DNA of 25,943 bases from Pseudomonadota bacterium (GTDB taxonomy: Bacteria > Myxococcota_A > Polyangia > Polyangiales > Polyangiaceae): NCBI GenBank assembly GCA_023432025.1, contig JAEYVE010000261.1:1-25943 (forward strand). Direction: 5' to 3'. The notes beneath the pieces were generated by a model. That model was not told where the DNA came from. It was given only the letters and a program-made list of their open reading frames with translations, and ran no database searches. Shown here one piece after another: positions 14,381-21,885 of the stretch (position 1 is the first letter of the stretch; each line of letters starts with the position of its first letter). The position numbers were made by a program, and so were the translations under genes.

Positions 14381-15427
14381 ATGTTGCTTCAGCTCTCCTC
14401 CGCCATGAAGGACGCCATCACTAGCAATCTGGTGGTGGCTGGTTTGCTCGTGGGAACGGCGCTGTTCGTGCGCTGGGTACGGAGCAACGACATTTGGCGC
14501 GAGGCGTTTTCCCAAATGTGGCGCCGGCGGCCGGTGGCCATCGTGGTAGCGCTGCTCTACGTGACCGTGGCGCTCTTGGACTCCGTGATGTGGGTGGGCG
14601 GCACCGGCTCGAAAGAAGATCAGGTGTCGGCCCACGAAGCCAAGAGCGTGCTGGACCGCGCGTTCGAGGGCACCTCGGAAAAGAGCTATTCTGCTCCATT
14701 CGCGGACCACGAGTTTTACGACCACTCGCCCCTGAAGAGCCCGGGGCGTCACCCCTTGGGCACCAACATTCTGGGGCAGGACGTGCTGTACGCCACGCTG
14801 AAAGGGGCGCGTGTCGCGCTGCTCATCGGCGGCCTCACCAGCTTGATATCCATGCCGCTCGCGCTCTTCTTCGGCGTTTTGGCGGGGTACTTCGGCAAGC
14901 TCATCGACGACATCGTGTTTTTCGTGATGAGCACCTTGGCATCCATGCCCACCATTCTGCTTCTGGTGGTGCTCATCATGGTGCTCCCCAAGGGGCCCTT
15001 GGGCGTGTGCGTGGCGCTCGGCGTCACCAGCTGGGTCGGCTTCTGCCGGCTATCGCGCGGGGAAACCATGAAGCTGCGTGAAATGGACTACGTGCACGCC
15101 GCGACGAGCCTCGGGGTGACCCCCGCGCGCATCATTTTTCGTCACATTCTGCCCAACTTGATGCACCTGGTGATCATCACCTTCGTCCTGCTCTTTTCCG
15201 GGCTCGTGCTTTCGGAGGCGACGCTGGCCTGGCTCGGCATCGGCGTCGAGGGAAGCTGGGGCCAAATGATCGCCCAGGCGAAAGACGAGCTGAGTCGGGA
15301 GCCGGTCGTGTGGTGGAACGTGGCGGCGGCCGGTGGCGCGCTGTTCGGGTTGCTCTGGGCCGTCAACCTCGTCGGGGACGCTCTGCGAGACGTGCTCGAC
15401 CCGCGTACGCTCAAGGAGCGCGGTTGA
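14381..15427 (+). CDS. Peptide ABC transporter permease, DppC/OppC type
   Basis: This encodes 348 residues from ATG at 14381; a second ATG at 14405 is possible. It has an N-terminal extra hydrophobic segment, then the segment R-R-R-P-V-A-I-V-V-A-L-L that starts DppC-type proteins. A periplasmic region H-P-L-G-T-N-I-L-G-Q-D-V-L-Y is the family signature, and the EAA loop (M-D-Y-V-H-A-A-T-S-L-G-V, followed by H-I-L-P-N, about residues 230-258) contacts the ATPase. A-T-L-A-W-L-G-I-G-V near the end and a final D-P-R-T-L-K are also typical. The stop overlaps the next start as TGATG, so translation of the ATPase is coupled. Confidence 0.93.
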   Translation: MLLQLSSAMKDAITSNLVVAGLLVGTALFVRWVRSNDIWREAFSQMWRRRPVAIVVALLYVTVALLDSVMWVGGTGSKEDQVSAHEAKSVLDRAFEGTSEKSYSAPFADHEFYDHSPLKSPGRHPLGTNILGQDVLYATLKGARVALLIGGLTSLISMPLALFFGVLAGYFGKLIDDIVFFVMSTLASMPTILLLVVLIMVLPKGPLGVCVALGVTSWVGFCRLSRGETMKLREMDYVHAATSLGVTPARIIFRHILPNLMHLVIITFVLLFSGLVLSEATLAWLGIGVEGSWGQMIAQAKDELSREPVVWWNVAAAGGALFGLLWAVNLVGDALRDVLDPRTLKERG

Positions 15428-16434
15428 TGGCGACGCCGGTGCTCGAGCTCGAGGCGGTGCGCACAACGTTTCCGATGCGGGGCGCGCGGGTGCCCATCGT
15501 GGACGAGGTGTCGCTGTCCGTGGAGGCCGGCAAGGTGCTGGCCGTGGTGGGCGAGTCCGGCTGCGGCAAATCGATGACCGCGCTCTCCATCATGCGTCTC
15601 GTGCCGAAGCCGGGCAGGGTGGACGGAGGGCGAATTCTGCTGGACGGAAGAAACCTGCTGGAGCTCTCGATCCCGGAAATGCGCGCGGTGCGCGGTCGGC
15701 AGATCGCCATGATCTTCCAGGAGCCCATGACCAGCTTGAACCCGGTGGTGCGGGTAGGCGCCCAGGTCATGGAAGCCACGCTCTTGCACGAACGAGTGTC
15801 GAAGCAGGCGGCGCGCTCGCGCGGCATCGAGCTGTTTCGGCGCGTGGGCATCCCGGATCCCGAGGCGCGCTTCGACGCGTATCCCCATCAGCTGTCGGGT
15901 GGCCTGAAGCAACGCGTCATGATCGCGATGGCGCTCGTGACGCGGCCGCGTGTGCTGCTCGCGGACGAGCCGACGACCGCGCTCGACGTCACCATCCAGG
16001 CGCAAATTCTGGAGCTCATGCGAGAGCTGTCGCGGGACTTCGAGACGGCCATCGTGCTCATCACGCACGACCTGGGTGTCGTCAACGCGCTCGCGGACGA
16101 AATTGCGGTGATGTACGCGGGACGCGTGATCGAGCGGGGCAGCCGGGCCACGGTGCTCGGCCGGCCGGAGCACCCGTACACGCGCGGCCTCTTGGCATCC
16201 ATCCCGAGCCGCAACGCGAAGGGCGCCCCGCTGCACGAGATCCCCGGCGTGGTCCCCGCGCCGCACGCGTGGCCGCGGGGGTGTCGGTTTTGCACGCGTT
16301 GTGAGCGTGCTTTCGAGCCTTGCGAAGCGGTGGTGCCGCGTGAGCTGCTCTTGCCCGGCGCCCATCACGTGTGGTGCCACGCCGTGGAGCGGGATCGACA
16401 AGTGGAGTCGAAAGACGCCGGAGGAAAGTCGTGA
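15427..16434 (+). CDS. Peptide ABC transporter ATPase, DppD/OppD type
   Basis: This encodes 335 residues; ATG at 15427 shares its A with the preceding TGA. It has Walker A G-E-S-G-C-G-K-S (42-49), Q-loop F-Q-E-P-M-T-S-L-N-P, signature L-S-G-G-L-K-Q-R, Walker B L-L-A-D-E-P-T-T-A-L-D and switch histidine L-I-T-H-D-L. The C-terminal oligopeptide-transporter extension has four or more cysteines (C-R-F-C-T-R-C, then C near E-P-C and W-C-H). In several OppD-type proteins such a set binds an iron-sulfur cluster; here that is an inference. Together with the second ATPase it should power peptide uptake. It ends in GTGA, overlapping the next gene. Confidence 0.95.
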   Translation: MATPVLELEAVRTTFPMRGARVPIVDEVSLSVEAGKVLAVVGESGCGKSMTALSIMRLVPKPGRVDGGRILLDGRNLLELSIPEMRAVRGRQIAMIFQEPMTSLNPVVRVGAQVMEATLLHERVSKQAARSRGIELFRRVGIPDPEARFDAYPHQLSGGLKQRVMIAMALVTRPRVLLADEPTTALDVTIQAQILELMRELSRDFETAIVLITHDLGVVNALADEIAVMYAGRVIERGSRATVLGRPEHPYTRGLLASIPSRNAKGAPLHEIPGVVPAPHAWPRGCRFCTRCERAFEPCEAVVPRELLLPGAHHVWCHAVERDRQVESKDAGGKS

Positions 16435-17483
16435 GCGGCGAGCGCACGAAGCGAGAGGGCGCGCCGCTGCTCGAGGTGCAGGACCTGCGCACGTGGTTCC
16501 CCATCAAGAGCGGTCTCTTCAGAAAAACGATCGGCCACGTCCGCGCCGTTGACGGCGTGAGTCTCACCGTTCACGAGGGGCAAACGTTGGCGCTCGTCGG
16601 CGAGTCGGGGTGCGGAAAGACGACGGTGGGTCGCTCGCTGTTGCGGCTGGTGGAGCCTCGCTCGGGCTCCGTGCGCTTTTGCGGGCAAGAGCTCTTGGGG
16701 CTCACGCCGGAGGAAATGCGTCCGCTGCGGCGCTCTTTGCAGATGGTCTTTCAAGACCCACTCACGTCGCTCAACCCACGCCTCAGGGTGCGGGACATCG
16801 TCGCCGAGGGGCTGGAAGCCTTCGGAATTGGCGATAGTGACGCCGAGCGTACGGAGCGCGTCGCGGCGATGCTGGAGCGGGTGCGGCTCAGCCCGGATCA
16901 CATGCGGCGCTTTCCGCACGAGTTCTCCGGCGGTCAGAGACAGCGCATCGGCATCGCGCGCGCCCTCGCCGTCGAGCCTCAGCTCATCGTGTGCGACGAA
17001 GCGGTCTCTGCGCTCGACGTGTCCATTCAGGCGCAGATCCTCAATCTGCTTGCTGAGCTGCAGTCGGAGCTGGGCGTGGCGTACCTCTTCATTACGCACG
17101 ACTTGTCCGTGGTGCGGTACTTGGCGACCGAGGTCGCGGTCATGTACCTCGGTCAAATCGTGGAGCACGCGCCCACGGAGGAGCTGTTTTCAGCGCCGCG
17201 GCATCCGTACACGGAAGGCCTTCTGGCTGCGGTGCCCTCCGCGGATCCCGAGCAACGGAGAGTGAGCGTACGCGTTCTGGGGGACGTGCCATCTCCGGCG
17301 CGCCCACCCGCCGGCTGTCGCTTTCACACGCGGTGCCCGAAGCGCTTCGAGCCGTGTGACGCGCGGGAGCCGGAGCCGTATCCGGTCGGCGAAGGGCGTA
17401 CGGCGCGCTGTTTTTTGCACGAGCCTGGCGTTGGCCCAGAAGCGCGCTCGAAGCGCGATTTGCGCGAGTCTTCGGCCGAGTAG
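16431..17483 (+). CDS. Peptide ABC transporter ATPase, DppF/OppF type
   Basis: This encodes 350 residues from GTG at 16431, with GGAGG at 16420-16424 and a four-base overlap with the previous stop. It has Walker A G-E-S-G-C-G-K-T (57-64), Q-loop F-Q-D-P-L-T-S-L-N-P, signature F-S-G-G-Q-R-Q-R-I-G, Walker B L-I-V-C-D-E-A-V-S-A-L-D and H-loop I-T-H-D-L-S-V-V. The N-terminal region R-T-W-F-P-I-K-S-G is characteristic of the F subunit. The C-terminal extension again has the four-cysteine set (G-C-R-F-H-T-R-C, E-P-C, A-R-C). It pairs with the D-type ATPase. It is the last recognisable gene of the transporter operon; a 104-base gap follows. Confidence 0.95.
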   Translation: MSGERTKREGAPLLEVQDLRTWFPIKSGLFRKTIGHVRAVDGVSLTVHEGQTLALVGESGCGKTTVGRSLLRLVEPRSGSVRFCGQELLGLTPEEMRPLRRSLQMVFQDPLTSLNPRLRVRDIVAEGLEAFGIGDSDAERTERVAAMLERVRLSPDHMRRFPHEFSGGQRQRIGIARALAVEPQLIVCDEAVSALDVSIQAQILNLLAELQSELGVAYLFITHDLSVVRYLATEVAVMYLGQIVEHAPTEELFSAPRHPYTEGLLAAVPSADPEQRRVSVRVLGDVPSPARPPAGCRFHTRCPKRFEPCDAREPEPYPVGEGRTARCFLHEPGVGPEARSKRDLRESSAE

Positions 17484-17587
17484 CGCGGACGGAGCGCTCG
17501 ACTCACGTCATCCAGGAAAGCTGCGGCGCGTGGCGCGCGGCGCTGGGTACGCTAGCAAAATAGCGACGCGTCTCGCGCGGAGGAGTG

Positions 17588-19336
17588 ATGGCAGGAGAGA
17601 CGAAGCGCTGCGTGGTTCGGCGCGCGGTCGTGCGCGCCTTGGTTCAGGCTTGCCGGAACCTGGAGCTGTACGTCGCGCCGGAGGTCGCGGAGAGGCTCGC
17701 GCGCTTCGACGAGGCGTGGGTTCCGCTGTCGGAGGTGCTCGGAATTCTCGACCTGGTCGCGGCTCCCTATCCGGAGCCTCACGCCGTGCTCGATCGGCTC
17801 GGGGAGGAAATGGTGGAGGCTTGGTTTCAGAAGGGCGCTCCGGCCGAGCCGCTGGCTGCTTCTGTGCTCTTGCGTGAGCTGCGGGCGGGATACCGAGCGG
17901 TCGTGCGAGGCGACGTCAGCGACGCGGGTGAGATTGAGCTCTTGCGTTACGACGAGGCGCACGGAGAAGGACTCGTACGAAGCACGACGCCGCTTCGTCG
18001 TGCGTTCGAGCGCGGGGTGCTGCGCGCCCTCTTGCGACAGTGCTCGGGTGTTCTGGGCGTCGAGGTGGAAGGCTCGCACCAGCTGGGTGGGCACGAGCTC
18101 CGGATTCGCTCGCGGGCAGGAGCGGCGGTGCAGGACGCCCAGCCATTTGCTCCCGAGGTGTTCGTGGAGCTCAGCACTGAGGAGCTCGCGGAGCTCGATC
18201 GGATTGGTTCGTCGCGGCGCTTGCAAGGGGAGGAGCTGGCGGTGTTCGTGGAGCAAGCGCGCGAATGTGAGCGGGAGCTCGAGCGGGCGCAGGAGCTGGT
18301 GCGGACCATCAACGGCGCTTTGGTGCAGGCTTTGACGACCTTGGGTGGGCAGCACCGCGTGCTCAATCGCTTAGTGCGGGAGCAACGCATGAGGACGCGC
18401 GCCGTGGCCCTCGCCGAGCGTGGACTCGAAGAAGCTCGTGAAGAGGCGACCGAGGTCCGCGCGGCGGCGCTGCATCTCGTGGACGAGCTGAGCGAGCGAC
18501 TTCTGGGATCGCGGCTCCTGGGGCGTTACGAGGTGCTCGGGCGCCTCGGTCATGGGGCGAGCAGCGTCGTGTTCGAGGTGCGCGACGCGAAGGCGGAAGA
18601 GCTGCGCGCACTTCGGGTGCTGCGCGCCGTCGACGCGGGGATAGCGCCCAGGATCGCAGCGACGGCCGAGCGCATCGCCGAGGCGCGCATCTCGGGGGCG
18701 CCGCGTGTTCACGAGGTGTTCACGTGGGCGGATGCGGTTCCATGCGTCGTCACGGACCGGATGGAAGGGCGCAGCCTGCGTCGCATTCTTTCGGAGAAGG
18801 GAACGCTGAACGAGTCGCAAGTGGCCACGGTGGCGCGCGATTTGTTGGACGTGCTCTCGGCGGCGCACGACGCGGGGATTTCGCACGGTGACGTTCGCCC
18901 GGAGAACGTGATCGTGACGCGGGCGGGTGCGTCTTTGCTCGAGCTGGAGTTGTCCGGAGTGAGCGCGGAGCTGCCCGAGCCGCGTTCTGCGCGCGCCTAT
19001 CGCCCACACGATGCGCGGGAAGCGCCGACGCCCGCGGGGGACGTGTTCGCGCTCGGAGTCGTCTTGCTGGAGCTCCTGGGCGGTGAGGTGCCTCTGGAAG
19101 GCTTGGTCCTGCGCGCGCCAGCGAGCCGCGTGGGCGCGCTGTGTGCGAGCGCGCTCGATCCGAGCCCCGAGGGGCGCCCGACCGCACGCGCGCTCGGCGA
19201 GGCGCTCGGCTCGCTCGAGTCGCGCGTGAGCCTCGTCGATTTGGCGTCGGAGAGCGCCGGTGGCCGCCGCCCGTCCGGGTTCTACGACCGAGGTGATGCG
19301 GGGCAGCGGCGTAGGAACCGCGCGGGCAACGTTTAG
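17588..19336 (+). CDS. Pseudokinase-type signalling protein with N-terminal sensory-like domain
   Basis: This encodes 582 residues. ATG at 17588 is preferred; GTG one codon earlier is possible, and GGAGG lies at 17579-17583. Residues 1 to about 185 form a compact domain whose end (E-G-L-V-R-S ... F-E-R-G-V-L-R-A-L-L ... V-L-G-V-E-V) recalls V4R/heme-NO-binding-like folds; no haem ligand can be assigned. Residues about 205-300 are a charged coiled coil. From Y314 runs a Ser/Thr-kinase-like domain: Gly loop G-H-G-A-S-S (321-326) and H-G-D-V-R-P-E-N (433-440) with Asp435 and Asn440. The usual ATP-binding Lys is Arg343, the catalytic-loop Lys is Arg437, and the DFG Asp is Leu455 (L-S-G). Phosphotransfer is therefore unlikely. 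It may work as a scaffold or allosteric partner. The gene lies behind the peptide importer; a functional link is not shown. Confidence 0.75.
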   Translation: MAGETKRCVVRRAVVRALVQACRNLELYVAPEVAERLARFDEAWVPLSEVLGILDLVAAPYPEPHAVLDRLGEEMVEAWFQKGAPAEPLAASVLLRELRAGYRAVVRGDVSDAGEIELLRYDEAHGEGLVRSTTPLRRAFERGVLRALLRQCSGVLGVEVEGSHQLGGHELRIRSRAGAAVQDAQPFAPEVFVELSTEELAELDRIGSSRRLQGEELAVFVEQARECERELERAQELVRTINGALVQALTTLGGQHRVLNRLVREQRMRTRAVALAERGLEEAREEATEVRAAALHLVDELSERLLGSRLLGRYEVLGRLGHGASSVVFEVRDAKAEELRALRVLRAVDAGIAPRIAATAERIAEARISGAPRVHEVFTWADAVPCVVTDRMEGRSLRRILSEKGTLNESQVATVARDLLDVLSAAHDAGISHGDVRPENVIVTRAGASLLELELSGVSAELPEPRSARAYRPHDAREAPTPAGDVFALGVVLLELLGGEVPLEGLVLRAPASRVGALCASALDPSPEGRPTARALGEALGSLESRVSLVDLASESAGGRRPSGFYDRGDAGQRRRNRAGNV

Positions 19337-19339
19337 CGA

Positions 19340-19353
19340 GGGGCTTTCGCCCC
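19340..19353 (+). terminator. Short GC hairpin after the pseudokinase gene
   Basis: GGGGC-TTTC-GCCCC at 19340-19353 forms a compact five-pair stem just after the stop codon, without a following U-run. It may slow polymerase between this gene and the next. Confidence 0.4.
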
Positions 19354-19378
19354 GCGCGCCGTGCGCTATGGAGAAGAC

Positions 19379-19975
19379 GTGACGGCGTGGTCTCAAGCGA
19401 TCCCCATGGGGCTCGTCTTCTTCGGTGGCATGGTGCTCACGCTCCTGCGCCGCAAGGCGGGGCATCAGAAGGCTGCCAAGCAGTATCCCGAGCTCGCCGC
19501 GGAGCTGGGGCTCACGCTCCGTCCGTCACCGTACAAAAAAGGGATCGGTACGTTGAGCGGCGAGTACCGGGGCTTCGGCGTGGTGGTGGACCCTGACGAC
19601 CAGCGGCGGATGCGGGTGCGTTTTCGCGGCAATCCGCGCGTGAACCTCCGAAGTTACGACGTCGCCAAGCCGCCGTCGCCCGGGATGAGCACGCTCTTCT
19701 CGGACGACAAGGCGTTCGATGCGTTCTTCAAGACGCGCCACGTGGGAGACGCGGAGCGAGCCGTTCTCGAGGACGCGCTTCGTCCGAGTGAGCTGCTCGT
19801 GCCATTTCGAGCGGTGCGTGAGCTCAAAGAGCTGAGCGTGACGGAAGGCGGCGTGAGCGCGGTCTTCGACTACGGCAATCCAGCGTACATTCCCGTGAAC
19901 GTGGTGCGAGAGCTGCTGCCCGCCCTGGTTGCGTTGGCGCGTTTGATTGAGCCGACCGCCGACGCCGAGTCCTAG
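19379..19975 (+). CDS. Unknown small membrane-anchored protein
   Basis: This encodes 198 residues from GTG at 19379, chosen because GGAG at 19370-19373 precedes it by five bases; GTG at 19361 lacks such a site. The first 25 residues hold one hydrophobic span (IPMGLVFFGGMVLTLL) followed by R-R-K, so the rest probably stays in the cytoplasm. The middle (G-I-G-T-L-S-G-E-Y-R-G-F-G-V-V-V-D-P-D-D) reads like a small beta-rich domain, similar in feel to proteins that follow L-G-L-x-L and G-x-x-x-G-x-Y-x-G patterns, but I do not recognise a named family. No catalytic motif was seen. It lies 42 bases after the pseudokinase gene on the same strand and may be cotranscribed with it. Confidence 0.75.
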   Translation: MTAWSQAIPMGLVFFGGMVLTLLRRKAGHQKAAKQYPELAAELGLTLRPSPYKKGIGTLSGEYRGFGVVVDPDDQRRMRVRFRGNPRVNLRSYDVAKPPSPGMSTLFSDDKAFDAFFKTRHVGDAERAVLEDALRPSELLVPFRAVRELKELSVTEGGVSAVFDYGNPAYIPVNVVRELLPALVALARLIEPTADAES

Positions 19976-20110
19976 GCTGCGCTCGGACCGCGTCGGGACG
20001 TGACTTCCGGCCGCTTCCCGCCGCGGGGGCCCGCTCTCACGCGCGTAAGGGCATGTGCACGCGTGTGGGTTAGAATGAACGAGAAGTCAGAAAAAGGGGG
20101 CAACGTCGAG

Positions 20111-20138
20111 TTGCCATTGATTCCTTGGGTGTCAGAAT
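20111..20138 (+). promoter_or_regulatory. Candidate sigma-70 promoter of the TetR gene
   Basis: TTGCCA (20111-20116) and CAGAAT (20133-20138) with a 16-base spacer match five and four of the six consensus bases. The -35 box overlaps a 6-bp dyad (GGCAAC-GTCGA-GTTGCC, 20099-20115). The expected start point falls inside the dyads at 20143-20192. It assumes the TetR start at 20201. Confidence 0.4.
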
Positions 20139-20142
20139 GCGC

Positions 20143-20192
20143 GGACGAGCATTCGCGCTCGTCCCCGGGCGGACGAGCATTTCCCCGCTCGT
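20143..20192 (+). promoter_or_regulatory. Two tandem operator-like dyads before the TetR gene
   Basis: ACGAGC-N6-GCTCGT (20145-20162) and ACGAGC-N8-GCTCGT (20173-20192) lie in a row, their centres 29 bases apart, ending eight bases before the regulator's ATG. The first extends to GGACGAGC/GCTCGTCC. Tandem dyads at the promoter of a TetR gene are the classic arrangement for self-repression. Confidence 0.5.
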
Positions 20193-20200
20193 TTTTCACG

Positions 20201-20869
20201 ATGGACGCGAACAATCCAGCCCAGCCAGCCCCCTCCAATTCCAGCGCTCCGGTGCGCAAGACGCGTCGGACGGAAGGTATCCGCACACGAGGGCGTGCAG
20301 CCCGAGTGGTGGAGGGGGTGCTTTCAGCGGCGGCGGAGGAGCTCGGCGCCGTAGGTTACGCGGGGCTCCGTATCGAGGAGGTCGCGCAGCGTTCTGGCGT
20401 GAACAAGACCACCATTTATCGGCGCTGGCCGTCCAAGGCGACGCTCGTCGCGGCGGCGGTGGACCGCGTCTCTCAGGCGCGAGGGCTGCCGGACACGGGC
20501 ACGCTGCGTGGCGACGCGCTCGAAATGTTGCTCGGGTTCTTGAAGGTCGCAGCCACGCCGGTCGGCCTGGGCATCACTCGCATGATGCAAACGGAGTGTG
20601 CGCACCCTGACGTGGAACCCATCGTCAAGAGCCTGCGCGAGCGGAACCGCGCCGCGCGTCTCACTCTGGCGAAGCGCGCCATCGCACGGGGGGAGCTGCC
20701 TGCGGACACGGATCCGGAGTTGGTCGTCGATCTCCTGTTCGCGCCCGTCATTTCACGCATCGTCGCCTACGATCAGTTCGTGAGCGAAAGCTACGCGGCG
20801 GCGGCGGTCGACGCCGCGCTCGCCGGCCTGGGCGTGCGTGCGCTGGCGAAGACCCACGAACCCGACTGA
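20201..20869 (+). CDS. TetR-family transcriptional regulator
   Basis: The preferred start (ATG 20201) gives 222 residues. The frame is open back to 20000, but codons there lose the GC bias and would cover the promoter-like and operator-like sites; no clear ribosome site is visible for ATG 20201. Residues 33-85 form the TetR DNA-binding domain: a first helix, then I-E-E-V-A-Q-R-S-G-V-N-K-T-T-I-Y-R-R-W-P-S-K (about 58-79), the helix-turn-helix and its Y-R-R-W/S-K end. The remaining helical part is the ligand-binding and dimer domain and has the G-x-L-R-G-D-A-L start seen in a large TetR subgroup; its ligand is unknown. It faces a convergent glyoxalase-fold gene. The natural target may be its own promoter. 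Confidence 0.92.
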   Translation: MDANNPAQPAPSNSSAPVRKTRRTEGIRTRGRAARVVEGVLSAAAEELGAVGYAGLRIEEVAQRSGVNKTTIYRRWPSKATLVAAAVDRVSQARGLPDTGTLRGDALEMLLGFLKVAATPVGLGITRMMQTECAHPDVEPIVKSLRERNRAARLTLAKRAIARGELPADTDPELVVDLLFAPVISRIVAYDQFVSESYAAAAVDAALAGLGVRALAKTHEPD

Positions 20870-20920
20870 GGCGCGCGAAGCGGCCTCCTTGGGGCGGGGT
20901 GAGGCCGCGCTCGACGCGCC
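20870..20920. terminator. Two-level stem between TetR and glyoxalase genes
   Basis: GCGGCCTC (20880-20887) pairs with GAGGCCGC (20901-20908), and the outer GGCGCG (20870-20875) pairs with CGCGCC (20915-20920). It starts right after the TetR stop and lies between convergent genes, so it could end transcripts from both sides. Confidence 0.55.
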
Positions 20921-20980
20921 CTGCTGGATGGGGCGGCGCCGGCCGGGGCGTACTGGGGCCCGAACCGAGCGATCTCCCGC

Positions 20981-21766
20981 TCAGTGGTCCGGGTTCAGTC
21001 GAAACAGCGTGAAGACGGCGCCCTGAGGATCCGCGACGACGGCAAAACGGCCGACGTGCGGCAGGTCCATCGGCGGCGCCTGCACCTGGCCGCCCAGCGC
21101 TTTCACCTTGTGCGCGGAGGCGTCCACGTCATCCGTTGCAAAAAACACCATCCAGTTCGGCGGAATGCTCTCGAGCCCCGGTTTGCTCTCGAGCTCGAAG
21201 AAGCCGCCCAGCGGAGCGTCCCCGAGGAAGAACTGAATGTAGTCCGCGTCGTTCTTGGCGCTGAGCCGCCAGCCGAAGAGCGCCTCGTAGAAGGCGGCGG
21301 CGCGCGCGGCGCCGCGCGTTTGCAGCTCGCACCAGCAAATGCGCCCCGGAGCGCGGTAGTCGATGGAGGCGCGCGGTGCGTTGCTCTTCTTCACTTGCCA
21401 CAGCGCGAGCTTGCCGCCCGTGGGGTCACGCAAGAGCGCAATGCGACCGAGATCGAGCACGTCGAAGGGCTCCTTGAGCAGCGTGCCGCCCAGCTCCTTC
21501 GCGCGCGCTGCGGAGGCTTCCACGTCCTCCACGCGTACGTACGAAACCCAGTGCGGGGGGAGGTGCCCGCCCAGGTTCGGCGTCATGTCGTACGCGGCGC
21601 CCACGGGAGAGCCACCTGCGCTGAGCAGGGTATACGTTGCTCCGCCAGGGAGCGGCGTGACCTGGCTCTCCCAACCGAAGAGCTGGTGATAAAAGCCCAC
21701 CGCTTGGCTCGAGCTCGTCGTTGCCAGCTCGAACCAACAAAACGTCCCGATCCCCTCGATCGCCAT
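20981..21766 (-). CDS. Two-domain glyoxalase-fold (VOC superfamily) protein
   Basis: This encodes 261 residues. The start is the ATG read from 21766, with a strong GGGGAG eight bases ahead; the longer frame to 21856 is less likely. Two copies of one domain are visible. The first begins G-T-F-C-W-F-E-L-A-T with A-V-G-F-Y-x-x-L-F-G-W and ends D-P-T-G-G-K-L-A-L-W. The second begins G-R-I-C-W-C-E-L-Q-T with A-A-F-Y-E-A-L-F-G-W and ends D-P-Q-G-A-V-F-T-L-F. This matches the group of paired VOC proteins often annotated as lactoylglutathione-lyase-related enzymes (COG3324 type). The substrate is unknown. The gene follows the cysN-cysC gene by 119 bases on the same strand, but a strong hairpin lies between, so it is probably a separate transcript or an attenuated read-through. 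Confidence 0.88.
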   Translation of the reverse strand: MAIEGIGTFCWFELATTSSSQAVGFYHQLFGWESQVTPLPGGATYTLLSAGGSPVGAAYDMTPNLGGHLPPHWVSYVRVEDVEASAARAKELGGTLLKEPFDVLDLGRIALLRDPTGGKLALWQVKKSNAPRASIDYRAPGRICWCELQTRGAARAAAFYEALFGWRLSAKNDADYIQFFLGDAPLGGFFELESKPGLESIPPNWMVFFATDDVDASAHKVKALGGQVQAPPMDLPHVGRFAVVADPQGAVFTLFRLNPDH

Positions 21767-21835
21767 GGGCAATGCTCCCCCGCCGCGCAGAACGCGGCAC
21801 GCACGAGATACGGCCGCTATCGGGGGACGGCAAGG

Positions 21836-21860
21836 GGCGGCGTCTCCTTCGGACACCGCC
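21836..21860 (-). terminator. Hairpin after the cysN-cysC gene
   Basis: Read on the minus strand, a nine-pair stem (GGCGGTGTC with GACGCCGCC, one G-U pair) encloses a seven-base loop. It begins 25 bases after the stop codon of cysN-cysC and precedes the glyoxalase-fold gene. Confidence 0.6.
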
Positions 21861-21885
21861 CACGAAGTTTCGAGCTACGCGTGTC

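Noticed and set aside
17588..18140. Calling the N-terminal domain of the pseudokinase a haem-binding NO sensor
   Set aside because: The similarity is only in the pattern of the last helices and strands; no haem-ligating histidine could be placed.
20940..21005. A tRNA-like look near the TetR/glyoxalase junction (GGTTCAG-type segment)
   Set aside because: No acceptor stem or anticodon arm can be formed, and the right part is the end of the glyoxalase-fold gene.
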